A stretch of DNA of 64,000 bases from Paludibacteraceae bacterium (GTDB lineage: Bacteria > Bacteroidota > Bacteroidia > Bacteroidales > Paludibacteraceae). This document shows positions 31,783 to 41,700 of this stretch, piece after piece. The notes under the pieces were generated by a model. It ran no database searches. It was not told where the DNA came from and was given only the letters and a program-made list of their open reading frames with translations. A program made the position numbers and the translations under genes. Positions within the stretch are counted from its first letter, which is position 1; each line of letters opens with the position of its first letter. Where the stretch lies: NCBI GenBank assembly GCA_016937795.1, contig JAFGVV010000064.1:1-64000 (forward strand). The letters are read 5' to 3'.

Positions 31783-32703
31783 TTATTTCTTTAGCTTATC
31801 GTATACCTTTTGGTAAGTTGGAGTTTCAATTCCATGCTTTTTACCCTTTTCAATTACAATGGCAGTGAGTGTGCTGAGTTCGGTGTTTTTTCCGGCGCTG
31901 AAGTCGCTGTGCATGGAGGCTGTAGTGCCAAAAGGCAGTCGTTCGATGTGACGAACTGTAGTTTCCACAATGTCGGAATCAAACCTAATACCTTCGGCAT
32001 GTGCAATGGCCGACACTTCGCGAATGATTTTCAGCGTAATGTCTTTGCGGTGCTCGTCGGTAAGCAAATCGCGAAAACCTACATTGAAATAGGACGTGAG
32101 CGTAGCTGTTGTGGAAATAAAAATAAATTTCCGCCAGATAATTTTGCCAATTTCGGGCGTGAGCTTTGCTTTAATACCTGCATCGAGCATTAGTTTTTCT
32201 ACAAAAAGGAGCTTTTCGGTTGTTTGGTTACGTAGTCCGAAATACAAATCGTGCACGCCGCCTGAGCTTTCGACCACACCCGGTTCGTTGAGTCGCCCTA
32301 CAATGTACACGCAGCCTTCCCATATTTCGTTTCCGGGCAAAAGGCGGGAAACGCGCTCGCTGATATCAGCACCATTAAGTAAAGGTAAAATAACAGTTTC
32401 GGGACCGACACAGGGTTTTATTTGTTCGATAGTGGCTGCGAGGTCGTAACTTTTTGTAGCAAGGATAATGTAATCGGCAATTCCGGTCTCTGAAACATTG
32501 TTGGTGGCAATTGCAGGTCGGGCTACAAAGGTTTCATTCTCGGCAATTACTTTCAGTCCATTTTGCTGTATGGCTTCAAGATGTGCACCGCGAGCTACAA
32601 ACGATATTTCAATTTCGGGATGGTGCTCGTATTTTCGGGCAAGCAGGCCACCGTAGTAACCGCCCACACCTCCAATTCCGACGATGAGTATTTTTGTTTT
32701 CAT
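31783..32703 (-). CDS. panE: 2-dehydropantoate 2-reductase (ketopantoate reductase)
   Basis: A 306-residue NADPH enzyme of the ApbA/PanE family, converting ketopantoate to pantoate in coenzyme A synthesis. It begins MKTKILIVGIGGVGGYYGG, the dinucleotide loop, and has the catalytic Lys in LTPEIGKIIWRKF. The C-terminal domain contains PFGTTASMHSDFSAGKNTEL. I use ATG 32703, since the in-frame extension upstream falls in a degenerate short-repeat sequence. Some homologues act on other 2-keto acids. Confidence 0.88.
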   Translation of the reverse strand: MKTKILIVGIGGVGGYYGGLLARKYEHHPEIEISFVARGAHLEAIQQNGLKVIAENETFVARPAIATNNVSETGIADYIILATKSYDLAATIEQIKPCVGPETVILPLLNGADISERVSRLLPGNEIWEGCVYIVGRLNEPGVVESSGGVHDLYFGLRNQTTEKLLFVEKLMLDAGIKAKLTPEIGKIIWRKFIFISTTATLTSYFNVGFRDLLTDEHRKDITLKIIREVSAIAHAEGIRFDSDIVETTVRHIERLPFGTTASMHSDFSAGKNTELSTLTAIVIEKGKKHGIETPTYQKVYDKLKK

Positions 32704-33256
32704 TGTTTTTTTACTGACAGTTGACTGGTTAATTGGTTGATTAGTTAATCTGTTCATTAGTTAGTCTGCAGGTTGCATTTTCAGAAACAAATGCAAGCCA
32801 ACAACCGTTGAAGGATAAACCAATTGTTTAGTTGTTTGGCTAAAGCCCAATTTCTTCCATATCAATATAAAGAGACTATTGAAAATTAAGTAAGATCAGA
32901 AAAAATCATACACTTTGATATTGTAATTGCAACGTTGATTTAGCGGATTAGGCGGTTGTCAGCGGATTTATTTTTTTTTGGATTATGTTTTCTTCGAAAA
33001 CGGCAGATTTTTAAGACTAATTTTGAAAATCCGTTTCGATTTATCGAAAAATTCGATATAAATCCATATGATAATTATCTGTCCACATCCGCCTAATCCG
33101 CTAAATCCGCGTTCCAATTTCTTCAATTTAGTTTCTCAGCAAGCCCTAAATATAGTTATTTATGATTTGCGTAAATTTGCGTTTGTTCATGTGATTTGCA
33201 TTCCTATTGCTTTTGATATAGCCAATTCAATTCAGCAATCAGCCATTCTCCACTGA
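32704..33256. other. Intergenic region with inverted repeat
   Basis: Contains a degenerate AATTGGTTGATTAGTTAATC repeat tract (about 32710-32765) and an inverted-repeat element (32937-33107). No convincing gene: an open frame at 33068-33256 overlaps the repeat and has no family match. Confidence 0.5.
32937..33107. repeat. Inverted-repeat element with 19-bp perfect ends
   Basis: GATTTAGCGGATTAGGCGG at 32937-32955 and its exact reverse complement at 33089-33107, bounding 133 bp of AT-rich DNA. GCGGATTAGGCGG-type repeats recall dispersed elements of other Bacteroidetes. Confidence 0.65.
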
Positions 33257-33994
33257 CTATTCTTCAAAAAACTCAAGCGAGAAATTATCGCCATCAAATT
33301 TTCCGTAAGAGAAAATGCTGACGAAATCGCCAAGAATGACGACACGTGTTTGTTTGCTGATTTGCAAATCGAGTGCGATGTGCCGGTGTCCGAAAATCAA
33401 AAAATCGGGTTGATGTGTTTTGCAATAATTTTTGGCAAAAACTACCAGAAACTCATTGTCCTCACCTTTGTATTCTGATTCTTTTCCGGTGTATTTTTTG
33501 CGGTTTTGCTCCGACCATTTGTAGCCAAAGTTCTGTCCGAGGCGGGGTGGTAGCCAACCGAAAAGTTTCTGAGCCAGTTTGCTGTGAAATATTTTCCTGA
33601 TAAAATGAAATTTTTTATCACCCATATCAAGTCCGTCGCCATGTGCCAGAAAGAAGCTTTTGCTTCCAAGTTGCATAGTTTCGGGTTTGCGATGCACCTT
33701 CAGGCCGATTTCATTTTCGAGATAGCCAAAAGTCCAGATGTCGTGGTTTCCGGTAAAAAAATGAATTTCGATACCCGCATCGGTTAATTCGGCCAGTTTT
33801 CCGAGAAAACGAACAAATCCCCTGGGAACCACAGATTTATATTCGAACCAGAAGTCGAACATATCGCCCATTAGAAAAATCTGAGTGGCATCGGTTTTGA
33901 CCATATCGAGCCAGCTCACAAGTTTTTTTTCGTGAGCCAACGGATTTTCGATAATGCGCGAACCTAAGTGTGCATCGGAAATAAAATAAATCAT
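33257..33994 (-). CDS. lpxH: UDP-2,3-diacylglucosamine hydrolase
   Basis: A 245-residue calcineurin-like phosphoesterase that cleaves UDP-2,3-diacylglucosamine to lipid X in lipid A synthesis at the inner membrane. The metal-site motifs are complete: SDAHLGS, GDMFDFWFE, GNHDIW, AHGDGLD and FGHRHIA. In Bacteroidetes LpxH-type enzymes of this length are the rule. The next gene (SufT-like) lies 12 bp upstream of its start on the same strand, suggesting cotranscription. Confidence 0.92.
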   Translation of the reverse strand: MIYFISDAHLGSRIIENPLAHEKKLVSWLDMVKTDATQIFLMGDMFDFWFEYKSVVPRGFVRFLGKLAELTDAGIEIHFFTGNHDIWTFGYLENEIGLKVHRKPETMQLGSKSFFLAHGDGLDMGDKKFHFIRKIFHSKLAQKLFGWLPPRLGQNFGYKWSEQNRKKYTGKESEYKGEDNEFLVVFAKNYCKTHQPDFLIFGHRHIALDLQISKQTRVVILGDFVSIFSYGKFDGDNFSLEFFEE

Positions 33995-34006
33995 ATTTAT
34001 GTCGAT

Positions 34007-34321
34007 TTATAAAAAGCCAAGTTCAAGTTGGGCTTCTTCACTCATCATGCTTTTATCCCACGCGGGTTCGAACACAATGTTTACGTTTACATCGTTTACA
34101 CCTTCCACGCTGAGTACTTTCATGCGTACATCTTCCACAATAAAGTCCACAGCAGGACAATTCGGTGCGGTGAGTGTCATGTCGATTTCGAGTTGACCGT
34201 TTTCGTCGAGGTCTATACTGTAAATCAGTCCCAGGTCGTAAATGTTGACAGGTATTTCAGGGTCAAATACTGTTTTCAGCATCTTGACTATTTTTTCTTC
34301 GGTTTGCAGAAATTCGTTCAT
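34007..34321 (-). CDS. SufT/MIP18-family (DUF59) Fe-S assembly protein
   Basis: A 104-residue protein of the DUF59 family, whose members help assemble iron-sulfur clusters. Core: VFDPEIPVNIYDLGLIYSI, then LTAPNCPAVDFI with the conserved Cys, and NIVFEPAWDKSMMSEEAQLELG. I start it at ATG 34321 (MNEFLQTEEK); 25 further in-frame codons upstream extend into the repeat at 34381-34499. It precedes lpxH with a 12-bp gap. Confidence 0.88.
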   Translation of the reverse strand: MNEFLQTEEKIVKMLKTVFDPEIPVNIYDLGLIYSIDLDENGQLEIDMTLTAPNCPAVDFIVEDVRMKVLSVEGVNDVNVNIVFEPAWDKSMMSEEAQLELGFL

Positions 34322-34380
34322 ATATTTTTTTGTTTTGATAAAATTATTTTCAAATTCTAATTTAGCATTATAAAATCTTG

Positions 34381-34499
34381 AACCACATAAGAACACAATA
34401 GAAACACAAAAGAAGAAAAAACAATTCTATAGCACAGAAAAGAGAATTTTCAATGTTGAAAATTGTTACTTTTGTTGCCTTTTGTGTTCTTATGTGGTT
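34381..34499. repeat. MITE-like element with 18-bp perfect terminal inverted repeats
   Basis: AACCACATAAGAACACAA (34381-34398) and its exact reverse complement (34482-34499) bound 119 bp that also hold an inner palindrome AATTTTCAATGTTGAAAATT. It recalls the GAACACATAGA ends of the element at 42712-42825 and may be a relative. Confidence 0.7.
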
Positions 34500-34600
34500 T
34501 AATCCTTATGAAAATTTGTTTTATTTTTAATTTGGTAAAGTAGAACCAATTGCTTACTAATTAGATTTTAACAAGCAAGAACGAAAATAGTTTAGCAAAC

Positions 34601-35017
34601 TTATAAAGTTTCAGCTTTTTTGGCGCTTTTTTCCACAAGTTCGTCAAACTCGGGTAGGGCAGAGGCCAGTTTGCCGTTTATCACAGCCACAGTATCCACG
34701 CGGGCTTTAATGCAAAGCAGATTGTCGGTTTTACGACGAATTTCCTGATGAAAAACGTACTTAACACCTTCTTTTTTTACATACAGTCGCGATACAAAAC
34801 TATCGCCCGAGCGTAACGATGCTTTAAATGCCATTTCGATACGCGCTACTACGGCGTCGATACCACGTAGGTGAAGCTCCTCAAAGCTTACTTTGTTCTC
34901 GAGTAAAAATTCATGACGTGTGTGCTCAAGATAATTCTGATACACCGAATTATTGACTATGCCCTGCAAATCAAGCTCATAGTCGCGTACTTTCATTTCA
35001 AGTTCGTAGATAAACAT
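34601..35017 (-). CDS. Acyl-CoA thioesterase (4HBT hot-dog fold)
   Basis: A 138-residue hot-dog thioesterase of the 4-hydroxybenzoyl-CoA thioesterase/YbgC group. It has YELDLQGIVNNSVYQNYLEHTRHEFL, the usual active-site region (Asp with GIVNNSVY), and VARIEMAFKASLRSGD. It presumably hydrolyses a short acyl thioester. ATG 35017 (MFIYELEMK) is chosen; the in-frame TTG three codons earlier is unlikely. It stands alone between repeat-rich gaps. Confidence 0.85.
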   Translation of the reverse strand: MFIYELEMKVRDYELDLQGIVNNSVYQNYLEHTRHEFLLENKVSFEELHLRGIDAVVARIEMAFKASLRSGDSFVSRLYVKKEGVKYVFHQEIRRKTDNLLCIKARVDTVAVINGKLASALPEFDELVEKSAKKAETL

Positions 35018-35024
35018 TTTTTTC

Positions 35025-35192
35025 AATTTTCAATTTTACAATTTACAATTTACGATTGAGCGTTGGGTTATTTGTTTCAGAGTTTTAGTGTTTCAGGTTT
35101 CAGATTTTTAGGCTCAAGTGATTGGCTGATTAGTTAGCGTTTTTTCAAATTATAAATTATCAACTGTGCATTATCAATTGTCCATTGTGAAC
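35025..35192. repeat. Degenerate short-repeat intergenic region
   Basis: Runs such as CAATTTTACAATTTACAATTT, GTTTCAGGTTTCAG and GATTGGCTGATTAGTTAG, of the same kind as at 11143-11327 and 32710-32765. Confidence 0.45.
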
Positions 35193-35819
35193 TCATTTCT
35201 TCCGCATTATCGTCAGTCCATCGCGAAAGGGCAACAGCACTTTTTCGATTCTGTCGTCCTTTGCAATAAAATCATTAAACTCCATAATTGCAATGGTTTG
35301 ATGATCGTTTGCTTTTACTGCTGATAGTACTTTCCCGTCCCAGAGCGTGTTGTCGGCCAGAATAAATCCACCTGTTCGCACTTTGGGCAGTACAGCTTCG
35401 AAGTACTCACGATACTCACGTTTGTCGGCATCAATAAAAACCAGATCGAAGGTTTCGTCGATTTGCGGAATAATGTCGAGTGCTGCTCCGATATGAAGCC
35501 TTATTTTATGTCCGTAACCCGAACCATCAATATTTTCACGAATAAAATCTTCCAGTTCATCGTCGGCTTCGATGGTGTGCAATATGCCGTTTTCGGGTAA
35601 AGTTTCGGCCATGCAAAGCGCTGAATAACCCGAGTAAGTTCCAAGTTCCAGAATTCTTTGCGGCGCTATCATGTGGCAAAACATGGCCAATAATCGTCCC
35701 TGCAAATGCCCTGAAAGCATTCGTGGATTGATAAGCCTTACATGGGTAGCACGGTTTACCCTGGCTAAATATGCAGGTTCGGCCTGTGAATGCGCTTCGA
35801 TATATTCGTCGAGTTCCAT
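35193..35819 (-). CDS. O-methyltransferase (class I SAM-dependent)
   Basis: A 208-residue methyltransferase of the caffeoyl-CoA/catechol O-methyltransferase family. The SAM motif is LELGTYSGYSALCMAE, followed by HTIEADDELEDFI, the metal-site FIDADKREYREYFE and ADNTLWDGKV. The substrate is unknown; bacterial relatives often methylate catechol-like molecules or tRNA. It begins 5 bp after the M16 peptidase stop on the same strand, a likely two-gene operon. Confidence 0.9.
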   Translation of the reverse strand: MELDEYIEAHSQAEPAYLARVNRATHVRLINPRMLSGHLQGRLLAMFCHMIAPQRILELGTYSGYSALCMAETLPENGILHTIEADDELEDFIRENIDGSGYGHKIRLHIGAALDIIPQIDETFDLVFIDADKREYREYFEAVLPKVRTGGFILADNTLWDGKVLSAVKANDHQTIAIMEFNDFIAKDDRIEKVLLPFRDGLTIMRKK

Positions 35820-35824
35820 TTGGC

Positions 35825-37045
35825 TTATTCGTATTTCAGAATGGTTAGTTTCTCAGGATCAAAAATTTCGCGTGCAATTGCCTGAAGTTTTTCTGCAGTC
35901 AGGTTTTCGATATGCGTGCGTATTTCGTTCATGCTATCCACTTTGTTGTAGCGCAGAAAGCTTTTGCCAAGGCTTAGCGCCAGATTTTCCTTTTGTTCCG
36001 ACGAAATAGTCATTTGTCCCATAAGCTGTAATTTGTATTTTTTCAGATTGCTTTCGCTGATCGGAAAATCGCGAAGTTTCTGCAATTCTTTGTACACAAG
36101 TTGCTCGCAACGGTTTGCATTTTCGGGGTCGCAACCAAAATAAACCGTCCACATTCCTGTGTCGGTAAAAGGCTGATAACTCGACTCCACATTGTAAACC
36201 AATCCGTGTTTTTCACGCAGCGACAGGTTGAGCAGGCTATTCATGCCCGGTCCGCCAAGAATGTTGTTGAGTAAATACAAGCCCATTCGGTCGGGGTGAT
36301 ACATGTCGTAAGCACGATTGCCCAACATAAAATGCACCTGATGTGTGTTTTTTGCAATATGAGCACGTGAGGGCTGATAACTTTCAGGTGCTGTTCGGCG
36401 CAATTTTTCGTTACTGTTAGTAATGTTTTGAAAATAGGTTTCTGCTTTTCGGACAATTTGTTTGAAACTGATATTTCCCATGCTAAAGAAAACCATCTCT
36501 TCGGGGCGATACTGTCGTTTTACAAATTTGTCGCTGTCTGAAGTGTTGAACTTTTTCAGTAATTCCGGATTTCCCAGAATATTATGTCCGATATTGTGAT
36601 GCGAAAAAAGCATTTCCTCGAAATCGTCGTAAATAAGCTCCGAAGGACTGTCGTTGTACGATTGAATTTCGTCGAGAATAATTTCCACTTCTTTGTCGAT
36701 TTCTTTCTGCGGATAAATGGAATTGAGCGTAATGTCGGCCAGTAATTCCATAGCGCGAAAGAAATATTCGTTGAGCACAGCTGCGTAAACCACTGTTTCT
36801 TCTTTCGAAGTAAAGGCATTCAGTTCGCCGCCCACATGCTCGAGGCGGTTGATAATATGTGCCGAACGACGTTTGGCAGTGCCTTTGAACAACATGTGTT
36901 CAATAAAATGTGCCATCCCATGTTCATGTTCGTACTCGTCGCGCGAACCGGTGTTTATGACTATTCCGCAATATGAAACTGCCGAATTATCGGGTTTGTG
37001 TATCAAACGAAACCCGTTCGACAGTTGATATGATTGATATTCCAT
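35825..37045 (-). CDS. M16-family zinc metallopeptidase
   Basis: A 406-residue pitrilysin-type peptidase. The inverted zinc motif HFIEH is at residues 46-50 with a downstream Glu-rich segment (KEVEIILDEIQSYND) supplying the third ligand. A second M16 half follows with RAHIAKNTHQVHFMLGNRAYD and GGPGMNSLLNLSLREKHGLVYNVESSY. The length is that of the single-chain bacterial type. No signal peptide is visible, so probably cytoplasmic. Promoter TACTTTTG lies 25 bp upstream. Confidence 0.92.
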   Translation of the reverse strand: MEYQSYQLSNGFRLIHKPDNSAVSYCGIVINTGSRDEYEHEHGMAHFIEHMLFKGTAKRRSAHIINRLEHVGGELNAFTSKEETVVYAAVLNEYFFRAMELLADITLNSIYPQKEIDKEVEIILDEIQSYNDSPSELIYDDFEEMLFSHHNIGHNILGNPELLKKFNTSDSDKFVKRQYRPEEMVFFSMGNISFKQIVRKAETYFQNITNSNEKLRRTAPESYQPSRAHIAKNTHQVHFMLGNRAYDMYHPDRMGLYLLNNILGGPGMNSLLNLSLREKHGLVYNVESSYQPFTDTGMWTVYFGCDPENANRCEQLVYKELQKLRDFPISESNLKKYKLQLMGQMTISSEQKENLALSLGKSFLRYNKVDSMNEIRTHIENLTAEKLQAIAREIFDPEKLTILKYE

Positions 37046-37069
37046 TCAATTTTTTTTGAAAAGCAAGTG

Positions 37070-37077
37070 CAAAAGTA
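37070..37077 (-). promoter_or_regulatory. -7 promoter element (TACTTTTG) of the M16/O-methyltransferase operon
   Basis: TAnnTTTG match on the minus strand 25 bp before the M16 start codon. Confidence 0.55.
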
Positions 37078-37133
37078 CAATTTTTAATTGAGAAAACGAA
37101 TGGGGCGAATTGGTCTGTACTAAAAGAAATAAA

Positions 37134-37164
37134 AGAGGCTGACTCATTTTCTGAGACAGCCTCT
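37134..37164 (-). terminator. Terminator of the TonB receptor/BACON operon
   Basis: AGAGGCTGACTCA and TGAGACAGCCTCT form a 13-bp stem (one mismatch) followed on the minus strand by a T-rich tract. Confidence 0.75.
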
Positions 37165-37216
37165 AAAATTCTTAATTTGTCAATTGACAACTTAATGATT
37201 ATTGTTATCTATATTC

Positions 37217-38770
37217 TTATTCAGCACTTACATGGCTGAAATAAAAACTATTTACAAGTTGAGGATTTCCTTGATAAGAACCTTTTGGTGCAATTACGGT
37301 TAGTGTATCACCAACTTTAAGACCTTTGTCTGCAATCAGGTTCTTTCTAAAGTCACCTGTTGCACCATAGCCTGGATAACAGCCATAAACGTAGATTTCG
37401 CTATCACCATCCTGAATTGTAAGATTTCCATAGGTAGCATTAGCTATAGATTTTATAACACCGGTTACCATAAAATAAGTATTAGCGTCATCATCTTTAG
37501 TCAGAACTTCAGCAATTGTAGCTGTTGTTACTGTTTTTGAGCTTTCCAATACAGCACCACCAACTTGCGGACTTTCTTTATATGCAGCACGTTTACCAAC
37601 AATTGTAATAATGTCGCCAACCTTTAAACCCAGGGTTTCAAAATCTTTAATGCCATACACATAGGCTTCTCCGGAAAAGTCTTTTATGTTCAAATTACCG
37701 TATTTAGAATTTGCAATTTCAGTAATAACACCCGACAGACGATAACTCTGATTGGCGTCAACCGGAGCGGCAAGAAAGTCAGCAACTGATACATTTTTAA
37801 TGGCACCCTTTTGGCTCAGATTTGTACTTGCACTATAATCTTTAGTCCCATCTGTAGTACTGAAAGTGATAGCAACTGCACGGTCGCCACCTGTATTAGC
37901 TGCAGCATTGAACTTCACAACAGAATTAATTCCTTCCGATTGGATAGCTGAAATTGATAACCAAGACTTAGCATCTTCAGGAATGTCAATTGACAAACCT
38001 TGACCTTTATTGGTAACATAAGCAGTAAACTCACCACCTTCAGACTCTAAAGTTGCATTTGCAACAGAATCAACTTTCACAAGTGACTTGTTGATGTTAA
38101 TCACTGAAACATTCACCATTTGGGGAGCATCTCTATAAGAAGATTTTGGTCCTTCAATGGTCACTTCATCACCTACTTCAAGTCCTAAACTAAGGAAATT
38201 TTTGGTATTACCTTTTTTGTCGAGAGTGCCATAGATATATACAGAACCGGTTTCGTCAGTTAAATACCAGTTGCCATATACCGTGTTTTCAATTTTTGTA
38301 CAAACACCCTTAATACGGTAAGTTTTTCCGTCAGGACCTGCATTTACTTCGGCGGCAGTAGCATTCGAAATTGTAGCTACACCCTGAATGATATTTATTC
38401 TTTGAGTTAAATATTTAATTAGAGTAGTGTCACCAGATGGAACTTCTTGCTGAATAGTAATTAAAACTTCAGCAGTTCGGCCATTCAGTGTCGATTCAGC
38501 TGAGAATATAAGCTCAGTTTCTCCAGCAGCTCCGGAAGTTGAAGATATAGATAACCATTTTACACTGTCTTTAGTTGTAACCACTTTCTCAACAGTCCAG
38601 CTGTCTTTCGCTGTTACTGTGATGGTGTCAGAACCACCATCTACAGGGATCGATACATATGATGACGATACCTGAATTTCATCAAGCAAGGTCATTGTTA
38701 CTTCATCTGCACAACTTGTCATTAAGGCAAGTATTGCAAAAATCAATGGAAAAATTTTATTTAATTTCAT
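37217..38770 (-). CDS. BACON/OB-fold surface lipoprotein
   Basis: A 517-residue lipoprotein with lipobox ALMTSC. Two BACON domains (about 33-115, with IPVDGGSDTITVTAKDSW, and about 235-325) alternate with three related OB-fold-like domains (about 135-230, 325-415, 420-515) bearing LKVGDIITIVGKRAAYKESPQVGGA-type repeats. Bacteroidetes proteins of this design are often exported to the cell surface, where they may bind glycans or nucleic acids. It lies 20 bp downstream of an Oar-like TonB receptor and is probably its partner. The ligand is unknown. Confidence 0.8.
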   Translation of the reverse strand: MKLNKIFPLIFAILALMTSCADEVTMTLLDEIQVSSSYVSIPVDGGSDTITVTAKDSWTVEKVVTTKDSVKWLSISSTSGAAGETELIFSAESTLNGRTAEVLITIQQEVPSGDTTLIKYLTQRINIIQGVATISNATAAEVNAGPDGKTYRIKGVCTKIENTVYGNWYLTDETGSVYIYGTLDKKGNTKNFLSLGLEVGDEVTIEGPKSSYRDAPQMVNVSVININKSLVKVDSVANATLESEGGEFTAYVTNKGQGLSIDIPEDAKSWLSISAIQSEGINSVVKFNAAANTGGDRAVAITFSTTDGTKDYSASTNLSQKGAIKNVSVADFLAAPVDANQSYRLSGVITEIANSKYGNLNIKDFSGEAYVYGIKDFETLGLKVGDIITIVGKRAAYKESPQVGGAVLESSKTVTTATIAEVLTKDDDANTYFMVTGVIKSIANATYGNLTIQDGDSEIYVYGCYPGYGATGDFRKNLIADKGLKVGDTLTVIAPKGSYQGNPQLVNSFYFSHVSAE

Positions 38771-38790
38771 GATTGTTAGTGCTTTTTAAA

Positions 38791-41700
38791 TTAATTGAAA
38801 ATATATTTGATACCTACTAATGCATACCAGGTTTGACCTAAAGAATAACTTGGTGTAAATGTTTGGGTATTGCCATTGATTGAAGATGGAGTAGAGAATG
38901 TAGCTACACCTTCTGCATCAACACCTTCATATTTAATAATACGCGCTTCCGAACCAATTTCAGGATTTAAATATTTACCTACACCCCAACTTGAGTTGAA
39001 AAGGTTCATTACATTTTTCACATCAAAACTAAGTTGTAATGTGTTTTTAGTTTTGTTTGTTTTCACAACAAAATCATGTTTGTAGCTAAAGTCAATGCGA
39101 TGTACCCAAGGAGAATAAACACTGTATGCTTCGGCATATTTTCCTTGTTTGTTTTTCAAATAACTGTTAGCGTGTACATATTCCATAAAGCGGGTTTTGT
39201 CATCTTCCGAAACAAAGCGGAACTGATTGCTTGCAACTTCATCGTCGGTTGGAACATAAATTGCATCGTAGTTGTATCCGTCGCCATTCATATCATTAAC
39301 CGTCATAAATGAGTAGTTAGCTCCACCGCGCCATCCTTCATATATAAAGCTATAGTGATTACCGCTCTTATCATGAGCATTAATTGATGCTACAAGGCGA
39401 TCGGGTGTCACATATTGCGAGTTGTGCAATTTAATATTGTTAGGACCTTCCACAGTAGGAACGTATGTAAAAGCAGATTCAGCATTAGATCCAGGCATTC
39501 CGGTTACATCTTTAGCTACAGTATGTGTGTAGGCTGCCATTAAATTCATCCATTGTGTAGGTTGAGCATTTAAAGTAATATTACCTATCCAACCATAACC
39601 GCGAGAAGTGTTTTCCAATACAAATGCTTTTGTGCCAGTACGATATACGGAAGGGTAAATAGGACGGTTATCAACACCGTTGAAACGTGCAAAACCTCCT
39701 ACTGATGGAATACTCCAGTCGGAAATAGAAACACCGTTTATTGTTTTGTTGAAAATTCCTTCAGCCGTTACAGAGAATGGGAATGATGTGTTAAATGAAT
39801 AGTCAACTGCAATAGAAGTTTTCCATACCGAAGGCATCTTAAATTTTGGGTCAATAGCAGCGATTGCAGAAGGAACTGTTCCATCTTCAGGAGAAATCGT
39901 TGAAGGATATCCCAGAGAAATCAACTTGTTATAAAGAGCAGCAGTGGTAACTTTTCCGTTAGCATCAGTTACAAGACCTCCGGCAAATTCGTCCATTGTG
40001 AAACCATTTTTGGTTGCATTCGCAGCATTGATTTGTGCCTGATACTGCACCATTCCACCATTTGTAGGCATATTGGTAAAGAAAACAAGCGGTAAGTTAC
40101 CCGAGAAAAGACCCGTACCTCCGCGAACTTTCATACTTTTATCGCCAAATGCATCCCATACAAAACCTACGCGGGGAGAAAATATGATATTTGTTGCAGG
40201 CCATTTACCTGTATCAATATTACGACCCGAATAATCAAGGGCGAGAATTGCATTGTTTGTCATTAAATCATCGTTGTTAAAGAAAAGACCATCAATGCGA
40301 AGACCGTACGAAAGCTTGAAATTATCACTAATACTCCAATCATCTTGTCCGTAAATTCCGATTTTGTTCGTTCTTACGCGAGCTGCAGGATTGGCTTCTC
40401 CATCATAACCATAAGTTAAGTTTACGATTTCGGGTGCTGCTCCGGTTAGAAAGTCGTTGAGACTTGAGTAGCGATAGTATCCTGTACCGTTACGCATGTA
40501 AGCATTATCTGCCATTTTGTATTCATAGGCTATACCACCTACAATTTTATGATTACCAGCGTAATATGTAATTTCATCTTTGATATTCAATGCATCATTA
40601 TGTACACCATTGTTCCATGTGAATAGTTCATATCCCAAAGACATATAGGCTTGTTCATCTTTCAGAATGTCAATAAATGGGAAGGGCTCTGAATTAGTGC
40701 CGCGTACATCGTCAAGTTTTGAGAATGTGGCTAAGAACTGGTTTGATAAGTTATCGGACAGACGGCTGTTTAAGTCAACAGAGAATGAGTGAACAAGATT
40801 GTCCATCGAATACATTGAATTTGCAAATGACATGGATTCCTGCGACATACGAGCTTCAGACATACGGGTGCCGCCGTCCATCGAGCTTGCATTCGGAGCT
40901 GACCAATAACGGTTTTTGGTGTAATTATAACGCAAAGCCAAACGGTGATTGTTTGTGATATTCCAATCTAAACGAAGAAGAAGTTTGTTATTTCCTTCAT
41001 CGGCAGGGAAATTTGTATAAGATCCAGTCTCGTATCCGTAATTAGTTTTTACGAAATCAGAAACTTTCTGCAAGTCGCTTACTGTGGTGCGTGAAATATT
41101 ATTGTTTGCATCAGCAACACCGTCAGTTGAAGCTCTCCATCGAGTTGCTACCGTAGGTGTTTTAGCGATTTCGCCGTTTGCAAAGAAGAAAAGTTTGTTT
41201 TTGATAATTGGACCACCAAAGGTAAAACCATATGTAGTATTACGGTCAACTTCGCGTGCACCTAATATTTGTTGACCATTCACTGCATCGCCGCGTAAGT
41301 TTTCGTTTTTGTGATATACATACGCGCTACCTTTGAAATCATTTGTACCCGATTTAGTAATAGCGTTTACACCACCACCAATAAAATTTGTTTGTCGAAC
41401 ATCGTATGGAGTTATTACCACCTGTAGTTCTTCTATAGCTTCAATCGAAATTGGGCTACCGCCGCCGGGAAGTCTATCACTTAATCCGAAATTGTTGTTG
41501 AAATTAGCCCCATCCACTGTGAAGTTAGCTGTACGTCCATCTGTACCACCAAAACCCATTCCGCTGCCTCCATAAGGAGAAAGGCGAGTGATGTCAATAA
41601 TGCTGCGACTTACTGAAGGTAAATTTGTGATTTGACTACTTGTAATGTTGGTAGCAGCACCGGTTTTCTCAGATGTGAATTTTGTTCTTTGTGCCGATAC

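Noticed and set aside
33068..33256. 62-codon open frame upstream of the lpxH 3' end
   Set aside because: Overlaps the right arm of an inverted repeat; no coding features.
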